36,620 nucleotides of DNA from a virus: the IMG/VR virus record IMGVR_UViG_3300030430_001650, positions 1-36,620 of that record; one strand, 5' to 3'. Each line of letters begins with the position of its first letter. The stretch's first letter is position 1. Shown one piece after another: positions 22,834 through 29,717 of the stretch. The notes under the pieces were generated by a model that saw nothing but the letters and a program-made list of their open reading frames with translations, had not been told where the DNA came from and did no database searches. The translations under genes and the position numbers were made by a program.

Positions 22834-24114
22834 ATGAGTTCTGCGGTGATAAGTAATAGAACCAACGACTTTAGCATCTTAAAAAGTAATCAAGACTTGA
22901 TGATTGGAGGATATGCAAGCATAGAAATCGTGGATAAACAAAACGATTTAATTACACTAAAGGCTTTAGAAGAAGCAGTAGAGAAGTATATGCAAAATCC
23001 GAAGTTTAGAAATGTAATGACAAATCACTCAAATGTTCAAGTTGGAGAAGTAGTAAAATCATATCGAGATAAAACGGGGAGATTGTGGAAAACAGAAGTA
23101 GATGATGTTGGTTTCTTCGTAGTAATTAAGTTAAGAGATGATATAGAAAAAGCCAAAGAAATAGGAAGAGGCGTAAGAAAAGGTTCATTGAGGTCATTTA
23201 GCATAGGAGGACAGGCATTACAAAAAGTAAAGAAAAGTCATCCAGAGTTAGGAGATTACAATGAAATAAGCAAACTGGAATTGCATGAGGTAACAATTTG
23301 TGAAAAAGGAATAAATCCCGAAGCAAGATTTGATATTTTAAAGCAAGATAAACAGGTGAAAAATATGAGCAAGTTAGAAAAAGCATTGGCGGAACTTGAC
23401 ACTCTAATGGAGCAAGTCAATACGCTACGAAAAGAAGAAGCCGAAATGATGGACACTGAAATGATGGATGATGACAAAGAATCCATGAAAGAGTCTATGG
23501 AAGATGAGAATATGATGGAAAACATGGATGATGAAAAAGAATCTATGAAAGACATGGAAAGGATGAAGGACATGGAAAGAATGCAAGATGTCCCTACTGA
23601 TGACATGGAAAGAGGTGCATATGGTGACAAAATGGCAGATAAAGCCTATGTTGCTACATTGGACGGAGCAGGTGTCGAAATTGGAGAACCTGCTGATAGA
23701 ATTGTTATTGATAATGGCAATCCTAAGCCAAGTGGACTTCCTGTTGTTAAAGCATTTAACAATGATGAATTAGATACACTAAACCTTTCTAACCTAAATA
23801 TTGAAAAAGCATATGAGTCTTATCGACAAGAGCAACTAGAAGAAATTGCTCTAAGTAATCTAGAAAAGCAATTTAGTGCAAGATTTAAAGCAGAAAAAGC
23901 AAACCGAGAAAACATTTTGGCAAAGTCACAATATGATGCTCAAGCCGAAATAGCATCTCTAAAAGATGAGTTTACTCAACTAAGAAAGTCTTTGACTGCT
24001 GAAAAAGAAACAATTCTAAAAGCACAAAAGGCGGCAGAAGAAGAACTCCCAAGTATGGAAGATTTGGCTGAAATGGATTGGTCAGAGATTCACAAAATGG
24101 TAGGAGGTTATTAA
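22834..24114 (+). CDS. Prohead protease fused to scaffold, with C-terminal docking tag, 426 aa
   Basis: Residues 1-170 resemble the HK97-type prohead protease (herpesvirus assemblin fold). The likely catalytic histidine is H65 (TNHS), the serine S123 (LRSFSIGG), and the third residue lies near H151/E152 (ELHEVTICEKG). A Met/Glu/Asp-rich repeat at about 205-260 is followed by a long coiled coil (about 325-405). This is the scaffold part that templates the shell and is then degraded. The last residues, MDWSEIHKMVGGY, match the shared tag. In herpesviruses and some phages the scaffold C-terminus binds the capsid protein, so this peptide is a good candidate for that contact. GAGAGGT precedes ATG 22834. 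Confidence 0.85.
   Translation: MSSAVISNRTNDFSILKSNQDLMIGGYASIEIVDKQNDLITLKALEEAVEKYMQNPKFRNVMTNHSNVQVGEVVKSYRDKTGRLWKTEVDDVGFFVVIKLRDDIEKAKEIGRGVRKGSLRSFSIGGQALQKVKKSHPELGDYNEISKLELHEVTICEKGINPEARFDILKQDKQVKNMSKLEKALAELDTLMEQVNTLRKEEAEMMDTEMMDDDKESMKESMEDENMMENMDDEKESMKDMERMKDMERMQDVPTDDMERGAYGDKMADKAYVATLDGAGVEIGEPADRIVIDNGNPKPSGLPVVKAFNNDELDTLNLSNLNIEKAYESYRQEQLEEIALSNLEKQFSARFKAEKANRENILAKSQYDAQAEIASLKDEFTQLRKSLTAEKETILKAQKAAEEELPSMEDLAEMDWSEIHKMVGGY
23464..23600 (+). repeat. Imperfect repeats inside the scaffold linker
   Basis: Two about 38-base units at 23464 and 23524 (each containing ATGGATGATGA, then AAAGAATC) are followed by short repeats of an ACATGGAAAG type. They encode the M/E/D/K-rich linker (M-K-D-M-E-R-M-K-D-M-E-R-M). 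The repeats look like local slippage and could vary in length between relatives. Confidence 0.7.
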
Positions 24115-24115
24115 G

Positions 24116-25498
24116 ATGACAGGATATATTAACACAATAGCAGATTTAGAAAGACAGACATACGGACTATCGGGCATTAGCGGTCAATTGCTAAAACAAA
24201 GTGGTGCAGTTCAAGCACTACACAGTGGCCACGATACCACATTAGGAGTAGGAAGCGGAACTTCATCAATAGGAGATAGAGCCGCTTTGTATAACCGAGT
24301 ATTTGGTCAAAAGGTTTGGTCAATGCTAAACAGAGAATGTAATGCACTTTCAGTTATTTCAAAGAGACCATATGTTTCAAGTGGTTGGAGAGTATTGGTA
24401 GAAAGACCTGCTGGTGGTAGTGGAAATTCACTAGATGTAACCGCAAGAACAGGGGCTAATTCTGATGCCCTTATTGGAGCAAGCACACTAAGACCCGATT
24501 TGATTGGTGGTGTTCCTGAAAATGCTAAACTAGGAACTAACGCTGATGGATTGTTTTCTATTGCACCAAAGTATTCTACACTATTTACAAGCCCAAAGAT
24601 TATTGCACATCAATTTGAGTTCAGCGAACTTGCTATGGAACTTGCACAAATTGATGATGGTATTGGCGACATTAGAGCGCAAATGCGTGAAGATATGGGT
24701 AAGCACCATGCAGAAGTTCAGAACCAAATGCTAGTTATGCCTCTAGAAGTTTATGACTTTGATGGCGGAGTAACAACAACAATTGCTACAATTGAAAGAA
24801 ACTATACTTCATTACTAAAGGTTGTTTCTAGTAACGATGAACTACAAAACATGAAAGCAAATGATTTGATTAAGAACGGAACATACGATGATGCAGACAC
24901 AACAAATGGTGTGGCAGAAGTTTCTACTCTATTCGGTAACAGTGATAGAGCCGCTAACGCTTCTACTTTCATGAATGCGGTTGTAAATGATGGAACTTAC
25001 TCAGCAAGTGGCCAAAGGTCTCTGACTCTAAGTTTGATTAACCAAACTCTAAGAGAAATTCGACAAAACGGTGGTTCTCCAAAGGTTATACTAACTGGAT
25101 ATGATACTCTACAAACATTGAGTGATTTGCTACAAGCACAAGAAAGATTCATGGATGGTAAAGAAATTGTGCCAACCGTAAATGGTGTTCGTGGTGTAAA
25201 GGGTCAAGAAGTCGGATTTAGAGTTTCTACTTATTACGATATCCCACTAATTCCTGTTGCGGCTATGCCATCAACAAAGCACCACTCTCTATCTACTGGA
25301 CTTTCTGATATGTTGATTCTAGATACTGACCATTTGTGGCTATCAGTTATGAAACCAACTCAATACTTTGAAGATGGTATTAGTAACGGAAACCCATTCG
25401 GTGTTGGAACTCTAGGAAACCAAGCACTTTACCGAACTATTGGTGAGGTTGGTTGTTCATACTTTAGAGGACAGGGTAAGATTACAAATCTACTTTGA
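24116..25498 (+). CDS. Major capsid protein (HK97 fold)
   Basis: This 460-residue protein directly follows the protease/scaffold, as in most HK97-type viruses. It has the expected features: a variable N-arm (1-90) and a spine-helix-like region around A-H-Q-F-E-F-S-E-L-A-M-E-L near 165. A beta-rich insert follows, then a late P-domain with I-L-D-T-D-H-L-W-L-S-V-M and a Gly-rich end. Codon use differs from its neighbours: TTA is scarce while CTA, CTT and TTG carry most leucines, as expected for a very highly expressed gene. GGAGGTT precedes the ATG. Identification rests on position, size and fold-like features. Confidence 0.85.
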   Translation: MTGYINTIADLERQTYGLSGISGQLLKQSGAVQALHSGHDTTLGVGSGTSSIGDRAALYNRVFGQKVWSMLNRECNALSVISKRPYVSSGWRVLVERPAGGSGNSLDVTARTGANSDALIGASTLRPDLIGGVPENAKLGTNADGLFSIAPKYSTLFTSPKIIAHQFEFSELAMELAQIDDGIGDIRAQMREDMGKHHAEVQNQMLVMPLEVYDFDGGVTTTIATIERNYTSLLKVVSSNDELQNMKANDLIKNGTYDDADTTNGVAEVSTLFGNSDRAANASTFMNAVVNDGTYSASGQRSLTLSLINQTLREIRQNGGSPKVILTGYDTLQTLSDLLQAQERFMDGKEIVPTVNGVRGVKGQEVGFRVSTYYDIPLIPVAAMPSTKHHSLSTGLSDMLILDTDHLWLSVMKPTQYFEDGISNGNPFGVGTLGNQALYRTIGEVGCSYFRGQGKITNLL

Positions 25499-25508
25499 GG
25501 TGGTTTAA

Positions 25509-26084
25509 GTGACTAATACTGTAACACTTTTACCCGACCATAAGGGATTTAGTAAGCCTAGAGCCGTTGGTGATGAATACATAGCATTGGGTAGCGTAGC
25601 CATTTCTTCTTACAGAACAGGAACAACCGCTACTGCGGCAAGTCAAACTATTACTGCCGCTTTACAAACTTACACAAGAGATGCGGGTAGTTATTTGGAT
25701 GATGGATTTGTTGTTGGCGACCATGTTGTTGTAGAAGGTTCAGCCGCAAATAACAATGACGATGTTATTAAAATAACTGCGCTATCCGCTACTGGTTTAA
25801 CTACTGCTCAAACAGTTACAGCCGATACTGGTGGAGGAAATGAAAAGTTTACTCATGCAGGTGAAAAAATCTTAGCATCTAGTTTTGGATTAGACACTAT
25901 AACTTCTGTTGAATTAGTGGGTCAATCTGACCACGACTGCCACTACATTATAGGAGATATCTCTGCGGATAAGACTTTCTTTTACCTTTATGCATATACC
26001 ACAGGTTCAGCCGCTTTGTTGTCGGCTTCTCTACAATCCGGTGATTTGGGAACTGTAAAACTAAAGGTCTTTGGAAACCTTTGA
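25509..26084 (+). CDS. Capsid decoration/stabilising-like protein, 191 aa
   Basis: GTG 25509 with GAGGTGG upstream starts a beta-rich, Ala/Thr/Gly-rich protein. Its middle (DDGFVVGDHVVVEGSA, then N-N-N-D-D-V-I-K-I-T-A-L) is a small beta domain of a type often seen in phage head and tail surface proteins. It directly follows the capsid gene, the usual place for decoration or cement proteins. No catalytic motif is present. Confidence 0.65.
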   Translation: MTNTVTLLPDHKGFSKPRAVGDEYIALGSVAISSYRTGTTATAASQTITAALQTYTRDAGSYLDDGFVVGDHVVVEGSAANNNDDVIKITALSATGLTTAQTVTADTGGGNEKFTHAGEKILASSFGLDTITSVELVGQSDHDCHYIIGDISADKTFFYLYAYTTGSAALLSASLQSGDLGTVKLKVFGNL

Positions 26085-26093
26085 GGTGATTTA

Positions 26094-26438
26094 TTGCCTA
26101 CTGTTATACTAACAGAAAAAGCAGAAATACAAAAAAAGAACTTAGCGGGTGTATTGATAACAAAAGATACACCCGTTGAGTTTCCTTTGAGGTCTGCAAT
26201 ATCTATGTTGGGACACCCAGACTTTATGTTTACATTTACTAAAGAAGATGAAAAAGCCATACTTGACTTAGAAGAGGCTAAACTAAAAGTGGCCGCTTTT
26301 GAGACCAAACAAGCGATAAAGACCCATCAAGATTTAGTGGATTTGCTAATACCAAAGACTGTAAAAAAGACTAGAAATACCAAACCTAAGTCTACAAAAC
26401 CTAAAACTACTAAGGCAAAAACTCCAAAAAAGGAGTAG
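26094..26438 (+). CDS. Hypothetical protein with basic low-complexity tail, 114 aa
   Basis: TTG 26094 has a perfect GAGGTGATT ribosome binding site. Residues 1-85 form a small mixed domain with a helix (EDEKAILDLEEAKLKVAAFE). The C-terminus is a K/T/P tail (about residues 90-114) resembling nucleic-acid-binding tails. Position after the decoration gene recalls small head-completion or capsid accessory genes, but no family is recognised. Confidence 0.65.
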   Translation: MPTVILTEKAEIQKKNLAGVLITKDTPVEFPLRSAISMLGHPDFMFTFTKEDEKAILDLEEAKLKVAAFETKQAIKTHQDLVDLLIPKTVKKTRNTKPKSTKPKTTKAKTPKKE

Positions 26439-26453
26439 ATTGACTTAGGAAAG

Positions 26454-26462
26454 TTATAATAG
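26454..26462 (+). promoter_or_regulatory. Candidate TATA box upstream of 26495 gene
   Basis: TTATAATAG lies in a 56-base gap, 41 bases before the ATG at 26495. The spacing matches the two other candidate boxes in this window. Low to moderate confidence. Confidence 0.3.
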
Positions 26463-26494
26463 GTATTGTAACTAACGCTGTTTGAGGAGATATT

Positions 26495-26776
26495 ATGCCT
26501 AGCGGTGGTTGTAGAACAAGTGGAGTTTTGACTGCATCGGCAACTGTTTTTACTGGCAGTTGCAGATTAGTCTCTATTCATGTTTGTGAAGTAGGTGGTA
26601 GCACAGCAGAAGTAAAAGTATTTGATGGAACTAGTAACTCCGGAAAAGAAATAGCGAGATTAAAACTATCTTCGGGACAAACGATAGAGTTTGATATGCA
26701 TTCTGTTCTTTGTGAAAATGGATTATTTTTCGAGGAAGTAAGTGGTGCAGTGGCTTGTTCTATTGAGTTCTCATGA
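26495..26776 (+). CDS. Small beta-sandwich virion-like protein, 93 aa
   Basis: ATG 26495 follows GAGGAGAT. The sequence alternates short strands and turns (V-K-V-F-D-G-T-S-N-S-G-K-E-I, later C-E-N-G-L-F-F-E-E-V-S-G) in a pattern I know from small phage head-fibre or decoration proteins. Five cysteines (C6, C23, C31, C73, C88) are notable and could form disulphides or bind metal. The assignment is by pattern only. Confidence 0.6.
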   Translation: MPSGGCRTSGVLTASATVFTGSCRLVSIHVCEVGGSTAEVKVFDGTSNSGKEIARLKLSSGQTIEFDMHSVLCENGLFFEEVSGAVACSIEFS

Positions 26777-26785
26777 GGTTTTACA

Positions 26786-27175
26786 ATGGCAGTTTTAAAT
26801 CAAGATACTAGATTAGTAATGACTATACTTTTTGTTGGAGCAGTAAGTGGGGCTAATGTCTTTGCTTATGCTAAAATAGGAACTGGTTTTCCCTATGGTG
26901 CTTTAGCACATTCTGTATTATTTGGACTAGGAACAATAGGAGCAATTATGGTAATGAAGGCTTTGTTTGATTTAGCCCTAAATGACAAGATAGAAATTTG
27001 GCTACTAGATAGAAAAATTTCTGCGTTTTGGGAAAGAAAGGCTAGAGATGACCAACAGAGAAGAAAGATGGCTGAAAGCGCAAAGCAATATAATACTAGT
27101 TTTACCTATTCAGCAAATCAGAATGAAAACGATGAAAATACCGTTAGTAATGAGTTTTTAGCAGTCCTTCAATGA
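26786..27175 (+). CDS. Membrane protein with two transmembrane helices, 129 aa
   Basis: Two hydrophobic helices (about residues 9-30 and 38-62) are separated by a short Gly-rich loop. A basic amphipathic segment (F-W-E-R-K-A-R-D-D-Q-Q-R-R-K) and a disordered N/E-rich tail follow. ATG 26786 has GAGGTTTT upstream. It is followed by a second membrane gene and the GTPase, suggesting a membrane-linked module within the virion genes. Possible roles include a virion membrane-contact protein, a holin-like protein or superinfection control; none is proven. Confidence 0.7.
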   Translation: MAVLNQDTRLVMTILFVGAVSGANVFAYAKIGTGFPYGALAHSVLFGLGTIGAIMVMKALFDLALNDKIEIWLLDRKISAFWERKARDDQQRRKMAESAKQYNTSFTYSANQNENDENTVSNEFLAVLQ

Positions 27176-27186
27176 GGGGTGGCTAA

Positions 27187-27405
27187 ATGGTTCTCGGAGA
27201 TATAATGGGTTTTTCTGATTCTGACTACGCCTATAATCAATCTAGAGCGCATTCAGCAGACATTTTCTTTTTGAAAATGAGAGCATGGTTTTGGGGAGGC
27301 TTTTCTACTTTGTCTATGTTCTTAATTGGTAATATTATGGGAGTCTTTGACATTAATATAATGGGTTGGATTATAGAGAGGGTTAAAGATATTTGGAGTC
27401 ATTAA
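27187..27405 (+). CDS. Small membrane protein, one transmembrane helix, 72 aa
   Basis: ATG 27187 has GAGGGGTGG upstream; a second ATG at 27205 is possible. A polar, Tyr/Ser-rich N-terminus precedes one hydrophobic segment (about residues 34-58, with Gly and Phe) and a short basic/aromatic end. It forms a pair with the preceding two-helix protein. A holin-like role is conceivable but unsupported beyond size. Confidence 0.6.
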   Translation: MVLGDIMGFSDSDYAYNQSRAHSADIFFLKMRAWFWGGFSTLSMFLIGNIMGVFDINIMGWIIERVKDIWSH

Positions 27406-27406
27406 T

Positions 27407-27700
27407 ATGTGGAAAAATATTCTTAAAAACTATGTTTCTATTGCTAACCAATTGTTAAAAGATTTAGAATATTTTAAACCTAAAATAGTGGGTTCGGTTG
27501 GTAAAAAGGAAAACCCAAAAGACATTGATTTGTTGTTTCCTTTAGATGTAGATTGGGATAAACTAAATAAAAAATTAAATGAGTTAGGTTGGAAATTGAG
27601 ATATGCGGATGAGGATGAGTTCAACGGTGAGATTTTTTGGAACTATGAAAAACAAATAGATGGAGATTTTGTAGGTTTAGATGTATTTATAGGTGAATAA
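27407..27700 (+). CDS. Tagged minimal nucleotidyltransferase, 97 aa
   Basis: It begins MWKNILKNY, the shared tag without the extra residue before W. The polymerase-beta-type nucleotidyltransferase pattern follows: G29-S30, D39-I-D41, and a third acidic residue, D92 (GLDVF). These match the G-S...D-x-D...D metal-binding set of minimal nucleotidyltransferases. Such enzymes transfer nucleotides to proteins, RNA or small molecules, often with a partner. The TAA precedes the GTPase gene's ATG by one base. Catalytic residues are complete by eye, but the family call needs structural comparison. Confidence 0.65.
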   Translation: MWKNILKNYVSIANQLLKDLEYFKPKIVGSVGKKENPKDIDLLFPLDVDWDKLNKKLNELGWKLRYADEDEFNGEIFWNYEKQIDGDFVGLDVFIGE

Positions 27701-27701
27701 T

Positions 27702-28364
27702 ATGTCAATAATGACAGGCTTTGCCATACTAGTTGGTGAAGCCATAATAGGTTTTTACAAAAAAATTCATGCAATAAACTTTGGTGTTTATGGCGCTACT
27801 ATGGTTGGTAAAACAACCCTAAGTCATCAATTAAGAACTAGAGGAGAAGTTCCTCAGATAAATGAAAGAACGGTGGGATTGCATAGGGCTTCTAGAAAAA
27901 CGATAAAATTAGACGGAGATTCGCATACAATAAAGAGTGCTGATATTGGAGGAGAAGCCATCTACTGGAAAGAATGGGTAAAAGATATGCAAACTCGTAG
28001 AGTAAAATATGTTATATTCATGGTAGACCATAGGCATTTAGATAATCCTTCTAATTTAGACCATCAAGTTGCTTGGAAATTTCTAGTAGATACTATTACT
28101 GCTAGTCGTTGGCCTACCGGAAGAAAGAAAAAAGATTCTGATTATCCAATGGCAGTTGCTATTTGGGCTAATAAATATGACATTTGGGGAGATAAATATA
28201 AAAGTGAAAAGCCGATAGATAAACATGAGATATTCGAGCCGTTCTCTTATGGTATGAGGCAACTTAATGATAAGGGAATACCTTGTTTCAAATATATTGT
28301 ATCAGCAAAATCAGACCCTGAAATGGTGTATAAAGGAATAACTACTATGATAAAGGATTATTGA
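27702..28364 (+). CDS. Arf/Ras-like small GTPase, 220 aa
   Basis: All core GTPase motifs are visible: G1 G31-A-T-M-V-G-K-T38, a possible G2 T57, G3 D81-I-G-G84, G4 N157-K-Y-D160, and G5 S-A-K near 200. The N-terminal 20 residues are hydrophobic (I-M-T-G-F-A-I-L-V-G-E-A-I-I-G-F), a possible membrane anchor or amphipathic helix. ATG 27702 with AGGTGAA upstream is preferred over GTG 27693. D-I-G-G resembles the Arf/SRP-receptor-beta type more than Ras D-T-A-G. Stand-alone small GTPases are unusual in tailed viruses; next to two membrane genes this suggests a membrane or trafficking role. Confidence 0.85.
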   Translation: MSIMTGFAILVGEAIIGFYKKIHAINFGVYGATMVGKTTLSHQLRTRGEVPQINERTVGLHRASRKTIKLDGDSHTIKSADIGGEAIYWKEWVKDMQTRRVKYVIFMVDHRHLDNPSNLDHQVAWKFLVDTITASRWPTGRKKKDSDYPMAVAIWANKYDIWGDKYKSEKPIDKHEIFEPFSYGMRQLNDKGIPCFKYIVSAKSDPEMVYKGITTMIKDY

Positions 28365-28374
28365 GGAATAGAAG

Positions 28375-29052
28375 ATGTATCAAAACCAGCAGATATTAGC
28401 ACAGACGAATAATATGAATTTAGGTTTATCACCTATTAAACAGGCTAGAGCAAGTGGAGCAGTGACAGAATACCACTTTATGGCTATTAAGCCTAAAAAA
28501 CAATTAGCAGAATTAACTGCTGTTTTAAAGGCAGAACCTAAGAAATTACTATTTTTAAAATATGGAAAGAAATTTAATCTCAAAGATAGATGTGTTGTAT
28601 GTGGAATGCACCATATTTGGGAAGCGGGAGATTATCTTAGGCCACCTATTCCTCTAGATAAGGTAACAAAGGGTCGTCCATTAATGGGAACTTACTGCCC
28701 TAAACATGCTTCAATGTATATGCAACTAGAAATGCTACAACAGCAAATACTAGCAGATAAGCATGGCTTAGATTTCAAGGCATTTAAGCCTAAAATGCCT
28801 AAGATTTTAAAAAGCGGCCCAGTATCTAATCTAACAAAGGATGATATTGTAGCACTAACCGCAAACGGTTATTTAATAAAGCCACCAACTTTAGGAGATA
28901 ACAGGTCAGCGACTAATGAAGCCGTAGAGATAATTGGAGAAATAAATATACTAACGGATAGATTGAATTATTTGATGATAAAAAAAGAAGTTAAAGTTGA
29001 TGATATTAAGAAAGTAAAGGAAGAAATTAGTCAAGAAGTCGTAGAGGAATAA
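28375..29052 (+). CDS. Hypothetical zinc-binding protein, 225 aa
   Basis: ATG 28375 follows GAGGAATAG. A zinc-finger-like group C73-x2-C76 with C108-x2-H111 lies in the middle and is likely structural. The flanks are helical, with a basic, Pro-rich part around residues 130-150 and an acidic coiled coil at the C-terminus. No tag and no enzyme motif. Position between the GTPase and tail-related genes suggests a virion or neck protein; function unknown. Confidence 0.7.
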   Translation: MYQNQQILAQTNNMNLGLSPIKQARASGAVTEYHFMAIKPKKQLAELTAVLKAEPKKLLFLKYGKKFNLKDRCVVCGMHHIWEAGDYLRPPIPLDKVTKGRPLMGTYCPKHASMYMQLEMLQQQILADKHGLDFKAFKPKMPKILKSGPVSNLTKDDIVALTANGYLIKPPTLGDNRSATNEAVEIIGEINILTDRLNYLMIKKEVKVDDIKKVKEEISQEVVEE

Positions 29053-29054
29053 AT

Positions 29055-29708
29055 ATGGGAATATTAGGAACAAGTAACGGAACGGTTTTAGGGGCTGTTC
29101 AGCAAGGTCAGCAAAACAACTTCAAGTCAATGAACAACTTACTTTCTTTACAAGATAATCATGTAGAAGAATTTTTCCAATATCACGGAGAAATGTTTTT
29201 GACGGCTTTAGAACAAATGATGGAAGATGTCATAGAAAGAGTAGTTAGCCAAATGCTATCAAAACTAAAACTTACTTCTAATGGTAGTAATATTATAGTG
29301 AATGCAGATTGTCTTAGAGAATATGAGAAAATTACTCAAGAAAATATAGACTTAGACATTCAAAAACTCCTTAACTCCGCCATTAACACAGAGGTAGTAA
29401 ATCAAAGAAAATTAGCAAAGCAACAATACTTAGAGTCTCAAGGGTTCAATGGTGGAGGACAAATGGCTCAACCTACCGCTACTGCCGCCATAGCAGGATT
29501 AACTGGCAATATGCAACAATATAATCAAATGCAGGGTGCTATGAATAATGGTAGTGGATATCCTATTCCACCTAGCGGAACAGATGGATATGGTAGACCA
29601 TATTGGATAGATGCTCAAGGACAAATGAGTTATGAACCACCACAAAGCGGTTTAGGTTTAGGTAGTGCAATACAAAAAGGTGCGGCTTGGGCTAAATGGT
29701 TAATGTGA
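29055..29708 (+). CDS. Hypothetical protein with Q/G-rich tail, 217 aa
   Basis: ATG 29055 lies two bases after the previous stop. The first 130 residues are helical (Q-D-N-H-V-E-E-F-F-Q and E-D-V-I-E-R-V-V-S-Q-M-L-S-K). The C-terminal 85 residues are rich in G, Q, P, N and A with a segment containing G-Y-G-R-P-Y-W, likely disordered or a surface arm. No family is recognised. Confidence 0.65.
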   Translation: MGILGTSNGTVLGAVQQGQQNNFKSMNNLLSLQDNHVEEFFQYHGEMFLTALEQMMEDVIERVVSQMLSKLKLTSNGSNIIVNADCLREYEKITQENIDLDIQKLLNSAINTEVVNQRKLAKQQYLESQGFNGGGQMAQPTATAAIAGLTGNMQQYNQMQGAMNNGSGYPIPPSGTDGYGRPYWIDAQGQMSYEPPQSGLGLGSAIQKGAAWAKWLM

Positions 29709-29717
29709 GTTGGTTAA

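Noticed and set aside
23464-23600. Tandem repeats as a mobile element or origin
   Set aside because: They stay in frame and encode the acidic scaffold linker, so local slippage is enough.
628-27700. The tag as a simple result of duplicated gene starts
   Set aside because: C-terminal and internal copies, at different DNA contexts, cannot come from start duplication alone, though duplication explains the 3575-4259 cluster.
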